Shown: positions 51,739-60,561 of the stretch, one piece after another | How positions within the stretch are numbered: position 1 is the stretch's first letter | How the letters are laid out: each line of letters starts with the position of its first letter | Source: Chryseosolibacter histidinae | GTDB taxonomy: Bacteria; Bacteroidota; Bacteroidia; Cytophagales; Cyclobacteriaceae | Length of the DNA stretch: 64,000 bases | Reading direction: 5' to 3' | NCBI RefSeq assembly: GCF_018598225.1 | Contig: NZ_JAHESF010000022.1 | Span: 51,098-115,097, forward strand | Position numbers and translations under genes: made by a program | The notes under the pieces: model-generated | What the model was told of the DNA's origin: nothing | Databases searched by the model: none | Seen by the model: the letters and a program-made list of their open reading frames with translations, nothing else

Positions 51739-52445
51739 CACTTAAAATATTTCATGATCTCCGCAGCAATTAGCGCATGGCCGTCGCGGTTCGGGTGGTT
51801 GCTCTGCGCCATGTAACGTTGGAGGTCTTCACCCTGGGCGGCGCGTTGCTGGAAGCTTGCATAGGTGTCGGCCAGGCCGATGTTGTATTGCTTCGCAAAA
51901 GCGGTGATCTGTTGGGTGAACTGCGCAAGCAAGTTGTCAGGATCTTTCATGTTGACCCGCCCGAAGTCTGGCGAAGGCGTGAGCAAGATCACCTTGATGT
52001 TCTTTTTCAACGCCTTCCGGATCATTTTTTCCGTGGCCTCTCCTGCTTTGGCAAGACCCGGGCTCCAGTCGTTGAGGGCGTAGTCGATGAAGATTATATC
52101 AGGACGATGCACCAGCACTTCATCGTTGAACCGTTTTTCGCCTTGCACGGAGTTCTCTCCACCTATCGCCGTTACGATCACGTTGATCACGGCCGTGGGA
52201 TAGATCTCTTTCAACGCCGCCAGCACCTGCTGCGGGTACGCGTCGAGTGTTCTCACATCCGGCGTTCTGAAATATCCCGAAGGCACCGAGTGCCCATGAA
52301 AGACAAGGTTGATGGTACGATTGGCCGGCCACTGTTTTTTCAACGTTGCCTTGATATCCTGCAGGTAGGTTTCGTGATCAGCCTGGGCGAAAGCCCTGGG
52401 GGCTACGGAGGAGAGCAGGAGTAAAAATATGATGTATTGTTTCAT
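51738..52445 (-). CDS. SGNH/GDSL-family carbohydrate esterase
   Basis: A 235-residue secreted protein, signal peptide MKQYIIFLLLLSSVAPRAFA. The four SGNH blocks are visible: block I FHGHSVPSGYF (Ser nucleophile), block II with AIGGENSVQ (Gly), block III FIDYALNDWSPG (Asn) and block V QSNHPNRDGHALI (Asp-His). This branch usually removes acetyl groups from plant polysaccharides, and the position inside a PUL supports deacetylation of the substrate ahead of the glycosidases. The start ATG at 52445 is well placed. The stop codon is shared with the start of the GH2 gene. Confidence 0.8.
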   Translation of the reverse strand: MKQYIIFLLLLSSVAPRAFAQADHETYLQDIKATLKKQWPANRTINLVFHGHSVPSGYFRTPDVRTLDAYPQQVLAALKEIYPTAVINVIVTAIGGENSVQGEKRFNDEVLVHRPDIIFIDYALNDWSPGLAKAGEATEKMIRKALKKNIKVILLTPSPDFGRVNMKDPDNLLAQFTQQITAFAKQYNIGLADTYASFQQRAAQGEDLQRYMAQSNHPNRDGHALIAAEIMKYFK

Positions 52446-52457
52446 AATAGATCAAAT

Positions 52458-52614
52458 AGGTTGCCGGTTACCAGTTGCCGGTTTGGGTCAGGGTAGACTT
52501 CAACTTGCGGGTGCTGATCGCAGGACTCGGAGCTCGCCCCAACACAAACCGATACACACAGTATGAAGACAACGACGCTACTCCTGTTAATTTCCATCAA
52601 TCCCGTTAATCCTG
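52458..52614 (-). repeat. Family D heptads and a TAATCCTG nonamer-like repeat
   Basis: Heptads GGTTGCC, GGTTACC, AGTTGCC, GGTTTGG lie at 52459-52487, the same family as 10009-10140. At about 52582-52620 a second periodic stretch, TCCCGTTAATCCTGCTAATC then CTGAT, has a nine-base period and runs into the stop codon of the GH30 lipoprotein gene. Confidence 0.5.
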
Positions 52615-54264
52615 CTAATCCTGATAGGTGGTTTCAAGAGTCACTACTGAACGCGCGGGGATCAAAATATTATCGGTGACCAGCACCGTTTTTTTCAGGC
52701 TGCGTTCTGCATCGGTGATGTAGGCATTCACTGTTTTGCGCTTGATCGCATCATTACGCAGCTTCAGCTTTTTCTCCTGGCGTTCGAAATTCACCACAAC
52801 GATCACCAGCTTTTTCTTGTTCTCATCCTTGTAAGCCGAGATCATCATGGTATTGGCTGCCGTCACCGCATCGCTGTAACCGCTGATGGATGCCGAAACT
52901 CTTTTCATACCAGGACGGATAAAACGTGAATAGTTACCCATGGCCCAAAGCTGTTTTGAGTCGAGCACAATACCGTCTGTTTTGCAGTTGTCCACATTCA
53001 TAGCACCGGAAGGATCGTTGATATACACCAGCGCATCGCTGTAGTTATAGGGGCTCATGGACAGCCACCATTGCCACGACGTTATATTGGCAATGGCCAG
53101 GTCGTGATGGATCACCTTGGCCACATACAATCCGTAGTCGATCGTTGTATTCCGGGGAGAGCCGTTGTACTGTCCGCAGATATCGCCCAGGATGCCGAAC
53201 TCTGTTTGCCAGAGCTGCAACGAAGGGTCTACCTGGTTCACCTTGTTCAGCAGCTGCTGCCGCGTGGTAACAATGGTATTGTCAGGGCATGTGGTCCAGT
53301 AGCTGTGGCCGGAGATGATGCGTGCAACGTTAGGCTTGTCAGCGATGTAGTTGGCATTAGCAGGCCAGAAGAACTGCGTGATCTGATCGCCACGGCCGTC
53401 GGTATTATTTCCGTAAAGGTACACCCACGAGCCGGCCTCTCCCACCACGATCTGTGTGGAAGAGCTGTTGGCGGCAAATCGCTGGGAAAGTAATTTCGTC
53501 AATGAAGCGATCTCACCATTTTCGGCCTGGGTGCCTTCCTGGCTCGCCTGGTCATTGGCGCCCCACGCCCACTGGGGCTCGTTGATGGGACTTAGGTAAT
53601 TGAATTTAAAGTGGTCTGACACAGCCACCATAAAATCCGCATACGCGTCAAACTTGTCGGCAAAGATGTTCAGCTTCGTTCCGGTAGTACCGTTGAACGC
53701 TTTGCCGTTGATGGTCATGTGCACGGGCGCGGAGAGTGAAAATCCCAGCGTATAAGGAACACCGCGTTGTTTGGCGGCATTCAGGAACCACTGCTGGCCT
53801 TCCTGCTTCGACCAGTCATAAGAACCATCGGGTTTCTGGAAACACTCCTCCCGTCTCCAGTCTGTGGTGATGTTGCTGGCGGCACCCTGCTCGAAGCTTC
53901 CGGAGCCGATGTTGAACCGCCACAACGTTAAGCCTATGCCAATGGGCGCGCCGTCGGCAAGGGTGTCTGTGCTGAACAAAAGGTCGGCGATCTTGTTCTT
54001 CTTGCTCACGTCGGCCCACTTGCCGATGAACTTGGCCGTCCAGCAATCTGACGCGCCGAAGCTGTGGATGGTCTGGCGGGTATCGCTGAGGTTGACCGTG
54101 ATGTTACCATTTTCGACCTGTTGTTTACAGGTGTCCACGCCGAGGAACATACAGGGGTCCGGCTCTTCATCTGGTGCTACCGGATCATTCCCATCGCATG
54201 CCGCAAGTAGGAACACTGCCGCGAAAAAAAGCAGGGCGAGCCCGCTACGATTATAGATCTTCAT
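52615..54264 (-). CDS. GH30 glycosidase lipoprotein (surface enzyme of the PUL)
   Basis: A 549-residue protein with a lipoprotein signal: hydrophobic core FFAAVFLLAAC with Cys23, followed by the acidic stretch DGNDPVAPDEEPD. Acidic residues after the Cys resemble the Bacteroidota lipoprotein export signal, so it probably faces outward. The GH30 barrel opens with SFGASDCWTAKFIGKW and GIGLTLWRFNIGSGSFEQG. The acid/base Glu is in YLSPINEPQWAW and the nucleophile in LWQTEFGILGD. It has the usual C-terminal beta-sandwich. It directly follows SusD, the usual slot for the surface endo-acting enzyme, and would make the first cuts that feed SusC/SusD. Confidence 0.85.
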   Translation of the reverse strand: MKIYNRSGLALLFFAAVFLLAACDGNDPVAPDEEPDPCMFLGVDTCKQQVENGNITVNLSDTRQTIHSFGASDCWTAKFIGKWADVSKKNKIADLLFSTDTLADGAPIGIGLTLWRFNIGSGSFEQGAASNITTDWRREECFQKPDGSYDWSKQEGQQWFLNAAKQRGVPYTLGFSLSAPVHMTINGKAFNGTTGTKLNIFADKFDAYADFMVAVSDHFKFNYLSPINEPQWAWGANDQASQEGTQAENGEIASLTKLLSQRFAANSSSTQIVVGEAGSWVYLYGNNTDGRGDQITQFFWPANANYIADKPNVARIISGHSYWTTCPDNTIVTTRQQLLNKVNQVDPSLQLWQTEFGILGDICGQYNGSPRNTTIDYGLYVAKVIHHDLAIANITSWQWWLSMSPYNYSDALVYINDPSGAMNVDNCKTDGIVLDSKQLWAMGNYSRFIRPGMKRVSASISGYSDAVTAANTMMISAYKDENKKKLVIVVVNFERQEKKLKLRNDAIKRKTVNAYITDAERSLKKTVLVTDNILIPARSVVTLETTYQD

Positions 54265-54290
54265 CTTACGTAAAATAAACTCACCCCCGG

Positions 54291-54314
54291 CCCCTCTCTA
54301 CGCATAGAGAGGGG
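54291..54314. terminator. Hairpin between SusD and the GH30 lipoprotein gene
   Basis: CCCCTCTCTA-cgca-TAGAGAGGGG is a perfect 10-base-pair stem with a four-base loop. In the middle of the operon it is more likely to stabilise the upstream susCD message or attenuate transcription than to end it. Confidence 0.5.
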
Positions 54315-54335
54315 TGGAGTGGTACCCTAACCCAT

Positions 54336-55913
54336 TTAGAAGTAATTTGGATTCTGTTCTACTGCACCTTCGGAAGCAACGATCTGGCTGGTCGGAATTG
54401 GCCAGAGCAGGTGCTTGCTCGGATCGAAGTTGATGCCTTTATTCTGCAGCTCGCGTGTGTTGCCAAGCTCCCATGAGTCTGTGCTGGTCTGCGTGTTGTA
54501 TTTCACGAAGCTTCCGTTCGGTCCGAAGACGCTGTTGATCACGGGCTCGCCATTCTCGTCTTTCCAACGGCGCAGGTCATACAGGCGGTCGCCTTCAAAG
54601 GCAAGCTCGAGCCTCCTGTCTTTGCGCACAGCGTTGATCAGATTCCAGCCTGTGAGGCTCATGTCCGTAGTCAGGTTCACGCGGTCCCTTACCCTTTTCA
54701 GTGATGCAAGCGCCTCTGTGCTCTTGTTCTGCATGGCGCAGGCCTCGGCGTGCATCAGCAGCACATCGGCAAAGCGCAGGATCTTGTTGTTGAGGGCTAC
54801 GCGTCCGTTGGCCGGTCTTTGCGCTACGGGCACATAATGTTTCCTGCTGTAACGTCCTGATTTGGTCTGGGAGCGTGTACCTGCATTGTAGGCGGGTTTG
54901 GCAGGATCGCCGGCCACCGGAAGACCATGCCTGTTGATGGTCCACTGTAACCGGATGCTGTCACCTTCAGCCTTGTAAGCTTTTTCCAGGTGGCTCGAAA
55001 TGGAATACCATCTCCAGCCGCCGTCGGGTGAAGACTGGATCATTTTCTGAAAATCGTTGTACGGAAGATCAGGGCTGGCTGACGATGCGTACTGGGTCTC
55101 GAATATCGACTCCTGTCCGTTCTTGTAGTTGTAGCCCCACAATGTTCCGAAAGAAGGCTCCAGGTTATAGTCACCCATATCGATCACCTGCTTGGCAGCG
55201 ATCTCGGCATTCTGCCACTCTTCCGCGTACAGGTAAGCTTTGGCGAGCAACGTGAGGGCTGTACCCTTCGAGGCCCTGAACCTGTCGGCAGCAGCATACT
55301 CCGATCTTCTTGGCAGAATCTCTGCACATTCCTTCAGGTCGTTGATGATCAGGTCATACACCTGACGCGCGGTAGACCGGGGCAAGTGAACATCAGGGGT
55401 ATGGATCTTCAGCACGATGGGCACACCGCCCCAGTTGCGCACCAGGTCGAAATAACACCATGCCCTCAGGAATTTTTGCTCGGCGATGAAAAGCTTTTTG
55501 CTGTTCGCATCGATCGGCGCGTTGGTGATACCTTCGATCACGCTGTTGAACCGGCCGATGCTCTTGTACAGCATGATCCAGTGCGCTTCGTTACGCACGT
55601 TGCCCGCATCGATGTTATAATGGCCCACCACGAGATACTCAGCGGTAGCCCCTTCCGTATTGCCCAGCCAGCCGTTGTCGCTGGAGGCTTCACCTGACAG
55701 GAAACGCCAGTTCAGCGTCTCCCACCATGTTGAATAATCGATGTAACGGTACGACACCTGGGTGGTGGTATTACATTCTTCCACGGTGTTATAGTATTGT
55801 GACTGCTCCACTTCCGATGTGTAGCGCACCTGGTCGAGAAAGTCGTTGCATCCGCCTGCGATCATCAGCAAACATACGCTGGCGAAGCTCAGTATTTTAT
55901 GGATTGGTTTCAT
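54336..55913 (-). CDS. SusD/RagB-family outer-membrane glycan-binding lipoprotein
   Basis: A 525-residue lipoprotein starting at the ATG at 55913 (MKPIHKILSFASVCLLMIAG, lipobox ending GGC, then NDFLDQ). NDFLDQ after the Cys and the helical TPR-like start (QSQYYNTVEECNTTTQVSYR) are typical of SusD. The conserved C-terminal parts VLLMHAEACAMQNKSTEALA, LERRLELAFEGDRLYDLRRW-like sequence (seen as DRRLELAFEGDRLYDLRRWK) and HLLWPIPTSQIVAS are all present. SusD forms a lid on SusC and binds the glycan at the surface. It starts 36 bases after susC. Confidence 0.9.
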   Translation of the reverse strand: MKPIHKILSFASVCLLMIAGGCNDFLDQVRYTSEVEQSQYYNTVEECNTTTQVSYRYIDYSTWWETLNWRFLSGEASSDNGWLGNTEGATAEYLVVGHYNIDAGNVRNEAHWIMLYKSIGRFNSVIEGITNAPIDANSKKLFIAEQKFLRAWCYFDLVRNWGGVPIVLKIHTPDVHLPRSTARQVYDLIINDLKECAEILPRRSEYAAADRFRASKGTALTLLAKAYLYAEEWQNAEIAAKQVIDMGDYNLEPSFGTLWGYNYKNGQESIFETQYASSASPDLPYNDFQKMIQSSPDGGWRWYSISSHLEKAYKAEGDSIRLQWTINRHGLPVAGDPAKPAYNAGTRSQTKSGRYSRKHYVPVAQRPANGRVALNNKILRFADVLLMHAEACAMQNKSTEALASLKRVRDRVNLTTDMSLTGWNLINAVRKDRRLELAFEGDRLYDLRRWKDENGEPVINSVFGPNGSFVKYNTQTSTDSWELGNTRELQNKGINFDPSKHLLWPIPTSQIVASEGAVEQNPNYF

Positions 55914-55948
55914 ACAAGAATATCGTTGTTTATTCATTGGTCATTGTC

Positions 55949-58900
55949 TTAAAGTCCGAGGCTCAGGCCGAACAGGTAGGTCTTCGGCAGCAGCGCCTGG
56001 TAGTTATCCACACCGTTATAGCCGATGCCGGAATACCATGGCACATCCGGGTTGATACCCGAGTAACCGGTGATGGTAAAGGCATTCTGCATGGAGGCAT
56101 ACACCCTCAGGTTCTTGAGGCCCTTCACGATTCCTTTAGGCAGTGTGTAGCCCAACTGAATGAGGCGGCAGCGGGTGAAGTCGCTCTTTTCCAGGAAGAA
56201 GGTAGACATCTTGCTGAAGTTGCCGTTCAGGTCTGTGGTCTTCAGGATGGGGAACTCGTTGGTGCTGCCCTCTCCGTTCCAGTACTGGTCTGCCCAACCC
56301 TCTTCGAAGTTATACTTCCAGCGGGCCGCGTTCATGTTCATGCGTGCAACGTTGAAGACCGTCTGGCCAAAAGAACCGTAGAACTCCATGCGGAAATCGA
56401 AGTTGCCATAGTTCAGGCCCAGCGTGAGACCTGAAGTGAGGTCCGGATAAGGAGAGCCGATGTCGGTCAGGTCGTCGTTGTCAACGTCGCCGTCATTGTC
56501 AGCATCACGATACTTCAAGTCACCAGCCATCGCGGCAGGCTGGTAACGGATCCCGTCGTTGTTCACGTAAGCCGCAGCTTCTTCGTTGGTCTGGAACACG
56601 CCGTCAACAATGAAACCATACCAAGCGCCGGGCTCATGTCCCTTTGTGATGCGCGAACGGAAAGTGGAAATACCGTCATTGCTTTCGCCATAGCGGAGCG
56701 GGTCAACGTTACCCACATATTTGGCGATCGACTTATAGTGGCTGAGCGTAAGATCGGCCGTGAACCTGAGCCTTGATCCGATGTTTGTCTTGTAGCCGAC
56801 AGACATGTCCCATCCGGTGGTGCGCAGTCTCGCTACGTTGGTGTTCTGATATGACGTGTAACCGTTCGGATATCCGAGGGTGTGGTCGATGAGCACACTC
56901 ACCAGCAGGTTATTGGGTGTCTTAACATAGTGATCGAAAGACAGGTTCAGCTTATCCTGAAGCAATGAGGCGTCGATACCGATGGTGTAGTCTTCCTGAA
57001 CTTCCCATTTGATCTCAGGGTTCGAGATCCACGTAGGTGTGTATCCGGAGATCGGCGCACCGGTGGCATCAACATACGTTGTGCGGTTCACTACTGTCAG
57101 GTACGATCCGGGCGATCCCGGCAGGTTTCCACCAGCCTGTCCCCAGCTGGCTCTCAGCTTCAGGTAGTTCACCGTGTTGGTATAAGCCGAGAAGAACGAT
57201 TCTTCCGAGATAGTCCATGCTGCCGATACGGTTGGGAAATATCCCCAGCGGTATTTAGGATTCACCATCGACGATCCGTCAGCGCGCATACTACCGCTCA
57301 GGTAATACTTGTTCCGGAAGTTATAACGAAGCGATCCGAAATACGACGACATCTTTCCGAAAGGTCCAGCACCAGGCTGATACGATCCACTACCCGTGTT
57401 TGTCGGGCCGGCGGCAGGTATATATTGGTACGGCTCGGCATCGAATGGTATGCCCCTGCGCTCTGCACTGGTTCCTTTGGTGGCATAGCTATCCATGCTT
57501 TGCCCCAGCATTGCATCGATATTATGATCATCACCTATGGCCGCCGTATACGCGAGCGTGTTGGTGATCTTCCAGCGGGTATCCGAAGAAGAGCTTGAGC
57601 TCACGATCGACTCCAGTGTACGGGCATCGGTGGCGAGAAATACTTTAGGTGAATAAGCATTGCGCTGCGTTACATTGCCAGTTGCATCGAGCGATGATTT
57701 GAACACGAGGTTTTTGACAGGCTCGATCTGGAGGAAGGTCTGGAATTGTCCTCCGAAATATTCGTTCTCGGAAAAGTTCTTGCGCAATTCATACTCAGGA
57801 TTGGTAGCCAGGTTATAAGGCGAACGGTTAGGCAAACTGTAGTACGGATTGAACGCGGTCTTGTCATAGCCAACGGGAAGCATCTGGTAAACTGAATCCT
57901 CGCTCTTGAACGGCGCCGTGGTAGGGTCCATCGCCAATGCATTCCACGTGAGGTTCATCGGTGCATAGGGATATTTTTCATAGCGGGGGGCGAGCGTAAA
58001 ACCCAACTTGACTTTATCGCTGATCTTGACATCGCCATTGAAACGCGCCGTCAGCTTGTTCCACTCGCCACCACGCGCGCCCATGTTGGAGGTCTCCTTG
58101 TAGTAGCCGAGACTTCCGTAGAGCGTGAGCCCTTCTCTGTTGGCGGATGCGCTGATCATGTAGTTCTGACGCACACCAGGACTTTTGAACGTGCTCTTCC
58201 AGTAGTCATAGCTCTTCAGGTTGTCAGGATTGGCAAAAGGAAGCGGGATGCCGCTGTTGGTTGCGATCTGGTTCTGTACACGGGCATACTCCTGCGCGCC
58301 AGCAGGGTGAAGCTCAGGCATATAATCAAGACCTATGGAAGATTCGACATTGATCTGCGGTTCGCCCCTTCCTCTTTTTGTCGTGATCAGGATCACACCC
58401 TGGCCCGCACGTGATCCGTAGATAGCGGCAGCAGAAGCGTCTTTCAACACGTCAACACGGTCGATGTCCAGCGGGTTGATGGTGTTCATAAAATTGTAAC
58501 CGATCTCCATACCATCCACAATGATCAGCGGGTTCGTGTTGCCCGTGAGGCTGCTCATACCCCTCACTACGATGCGGGGCTGCGCGCCAACACCACCACC
58601 GGCGTTGAAGATCTGAACGCCGGGAATTTTACCCTGCAGCGCAGTGGCCGCGGTGCCTGTAACAAAAGGTTTCAGCTCTTCAGACGATACAGACGAGATC
58701 GCGGTGGTCACGTCTCTTTTGGCCGAGGTCTGGTACCCGAGTACCACGATCTCTCCCAGCTGCGAGATCTCTACTTCCAGCGATTCGGCAATGTACGTTC
58801 TGTTGGCCACCGACACTTCTTTGGTCTTGTAACCGATGAATGACATGATCAGGACCGCATCCGGTTGTGCTTCCAGCGAGAACTCGCCGTTGGCATCCGT

Positions 58901-59062
58901 GGTCGTTCCCGTGTTCCGGCCCTTCACCAGGATGCTGACGCCCGGCAATGGCTCGGTACCTTCCGTTACCTTACCACTGATAGTGGAAGACTGCGCTATG
59001 CCGTCTTCGGCTATCAGGACAATTAAGAATGTCCATAAAAAAAGGAGGAGAAATTTTTTCAT
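55949..59062 (-). CDS. SusC/RagA-family TonB-linked outer-membrane transporter
   Basis: A 1037-residue protein, signal peptide MKKFLLLFLWTFLIVLIAED. A CarboxypepD_reg-like domain (about 25-100: SGKVTEGTEPLPGVSILVKG) precedes the plug (LQGKIPGVQIFNAGGG) and the SusC signature MNTINPLDIDRVDVLKDASA then AAIYGSRAGQGVILITT. A 22-strand barrel follows to the C-terminal PKTYLFGLSLGL. There is no extra N-terminal secretin-like (STN) signalling domain, so it is not itself part of an ECF sigma relay. It imports oligosaccharides with energy from TonB/ExbBD. It lies 57 bases after the sugar porter gene, so the porter, SusC, SusD and the enzymes form one long operon. Confidence 0.9.
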   Translation of the reverse strand: MKKFLLLFLWTFLIVLIAEDGIAQSSTISGKVTEGTEPLPGVSILVKGRNTGTTTDANGEFSLEAQPDAVLIMSFIGYKTKEVSVANRTYIAESLEVEISQLGEIVVLGYQTSAKRDVTTAISSVSSEELKPFVTGTAATALQGKIPGVQIFNAGGGVGAQPRIVVRGMSSLTGNTNPLIIVDGMEIGYNFMNTINPLDIDRVDVLKDASAAAIYGSRAGQGVILITTKRGRGEPQINVESSIGLDYMPELHPAGAQEYARVQNQIATNSGIPLPFANPDNLKSYDYWKSTFKSPGVRQNYMISASANREGLTLYGSLGYYKETSNMGARGGEWNKLTARFNGDVKISDKVKLGFTLAPRYEKYPYAPMNLTWNALAMDPTTAPFKSEDSVYQMLPVGYDKTAFNPYYSLPNRSPYNLATNPEYELRKNFSENEYFGGQFQTFLQIEPVKNLVFKSSLDATGNVTQRNAYSPKVFLATDARTLESIVSSSSSSDTRWKITNTLAYTAAIGDDHNIDAMLGQSMDSYATKGTSAERRGIPFDAEPYQYIPAAGPTNTGSGSYQPGAGPFGKMSSYFGSLRYNFRNKYYLSGSMRADGSSMVNPKYRWGYFPTVSAAWTISEESFFSAYTNTVNYLKLRASWGQAGGNLPGSPGSYLTVVNRTTYVDATGAPISGYTPTWISNPEIKWEVQEDYTIGIDASLLQDKLNLSFDHYVKTPNNLLVSVLIDHTLGYPNGYTSYQNTNVARLRTTGWDMSVGYKTNIGSRLRFTADLTLSHYKSIAKYVGNVDPLRYGESNDGISTFRSRITKGHEPGAWYGFIVDGVFQTNEEAAAYVNNDGIRYQPAAMAGDLKYRDADNDGDVDNDDLTDIGSPYPDLTSGLTLGLNYGNFDFRMEFYGSFGQTVFNVARMNMNAARWKYNFEEGWADQYWNGEGSTNEFPILKTTDLNGNFSKMSTFFLEKSDFTRCRLIQLGYTLPKGIVKGLKNLRVYASMQNAFTITGYSGINPDVPWYSGIGYNGVDNYQALLPKTYLFGLSLGL

Positions 59063-59119
59063 AAGCGCGTGTTTAAGATTGAGTTATTAAGGGGTTTAGT
59101 TGATTGTATATTGGGCTCT

Positions 59120-60448
59120 CTAATGTCTTATGATCTCTGTTTCGAACTGCTCCAGCGTTTTGCCCTTGGTCTCGGGCGCAAACCGCAGCAGAATAAAGAA
59201 GTACAACAGGCAGATTCCCGAGAAGAGGAAAAAGGTTTGCGGCGCATTCAGCCACTCGATGAGCACGGGAAAACCGTACGCCAGCGCGAAGCACGCAACC
59301 CACAGCATACACGTAGATACTGACACGGCCACACCCCTGATGCGCGTGGGGAAGATCTCCGAGATCAGCACCCACGTTACCGGCGCCAGCGTAGTGGCAT
59401 AGGTAGCGATGAATGCCAGCACAAAGAACGTGAGCCAGTATCCTTCGAACAGATTGAAATAGTAACAGATGCCGACCAGGAAAAGCCACACCGCCATCAG
59501 TGAAGAACCGCCGAGCATCAGCTTCTTCCTTCCAAGCCTGTCTACCAGCTGCATGGCCACCAGCGTGAACACCAGGTTGATGGCGCCGATCATGATCTGC
59601 TGGAAGAGCTGATCTTTCACATCCATGCCTGCCTTTTCAAAAATGATGGGTGCATAAAAGAACACAGCGTTGGCACCGGAGATCTGCTGGAACACTGCCA
59701 TGGTGATGCCCAGCAGCACAACGAACGTAACCCCGTGCTGAATAAGGTCAGACAACTTACCTCTCACTTCACCCCGCACACCGGCCTGGATGGAACGGAT
59801 GTCATCGTTCACACGCGATCCTCCATTCACTTTCTTCAATACTTCTTTCGCTTTCTCCACATACCCTTTGCTCACCAGCCAGCGCGGACTTTCAGGTACC
59901 AGGAAAATGCAGAAGAAGAACAACGCTGAAGGAATGGCGCCCGAGGTGAACATCCAGCGCCAGTTGTTCTCCGCGTCAGCGAGCAGGTAATTGATGAAGT
60001 ACGCCAGCAGGATGCCGATAACGATGGTGAGCTGGTTGATGGAAACCATACGCCCGCGGATATTCGCAGGACTGATCTCTGCTATATACAGAGGCGACAG
60101 CATGGACGCTGCACCCACGCCAATACCTGCAATGATGCGCCAGAAAATAAGCATGTTGTAGCTGCCGGCCCAACCCATCAGCACTGAAGAGATGGTGAAG
60201 ATGCCCGCGGCAACAATGAGCAACGGCTTGCGTCCGAAGCGGTCAGTGGCATACCCTGTAAACAAGGTGCCGATGATACATCCTATATATAAGGAGCTGC
60301 CCGTCCAGCCGAGCTGGGCTTCTGTGAGCTCATAATAAGGTTGAATAAAAGGGATCGTTCCGGAGAACACAGCAATGTCGAAACCGAAAAGCAGTCCGCC
60401 GAAAGCTGCGATCAGGCTGATGAAGATGATATAAGAATTTGTGCGCAT
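59120..60448 (-). CDS. Sugar porter of the major facilitator superfamily
   Basis: A 442-residue, 12-helix inner-membrane protein starting at the ATG at 60448 (MRTNSYIIFISLIAAFGGLL). The sugar-porter signatures are all present: FGFDIAVFSGTIPF in TM1, YATDRFGRKPLLIVAAG after TM2, PESPRWLVSKGYVEKAKEVL after TM6, VDRLGRKKLMLGGSS after TM8 and FPTRIRGVAVSVSTC in the C-terminal half. It is close to the proton-coupled xylose/arabinose/galactose branch. It would bring the monosaccharide released by the PUL enzymes into the cytoplasm. It is the first gene of the susC operon, downstream of the AraC regulator. Confidence 0.9.
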   Translation of the reverse strand: MRTNSYIIFISLIAAFGGLLFGFDIAVFSGTIPFIQPYYELTEAQLGWTGSSLYIGCIIGTLFTGYATDRFGRKPLLIVAAGIFTISSVLMGWAGSYNMLIFWRIIAGIGVGAASMLSPLYIAEISPANIRGRMVSINQLTIVIGILLAYFINYLLADAENNWRWMFTSGAIPSALFFFCIFLVPESPRWLVSKGYVEKAKEVLKKVNGGSRVNDDIRSIQAGVRGEVRGKLSDLIQHGVTFVVLLGITMAVFQQISGANAVFFYAPIIFEKAGMDVKDQLFQQIMIGAINLVFTLVAMQLVDRLGRKKLMLGGSSLMAVWLFLVGICYYFNLFEGYWLTFFVLAFIATYATTLAPVTWVLISEIFPTRIRGVAVSVSTCMLWVACFALAYGFPVLIEWLNAPQTFFLFSGICLLYFFILLRFAPETKGKTLEQFETEIIRH

Positions 60449-60468
60449 GGGTCCGGAAACGTTTGTTA

Positions 60469-60499
60469 CAAAAGTGTCATCGAAATCGATGGCAATAAA
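60469..60499 (-). promoter_or_regulatory. Candidate promoter of the PUL operon
   Basis: Read on the minus strand: TTTA at 60499-60496, a 19-base spacer and CACTTTTG at 60476-60469. Each box differs from TTTG/TAnnTTTG at one base, as expected for a regulator-dependent promoter. It lies 20 bases before the sugar porter start codon. Confidence 0.4.
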
Positions 60500-60561
60500 T
60501 GGAGAAATGGATTTAAAAGATGGACTTTCTTACGATGGCCAGCAGGGCGCGGCGCTGTCGT

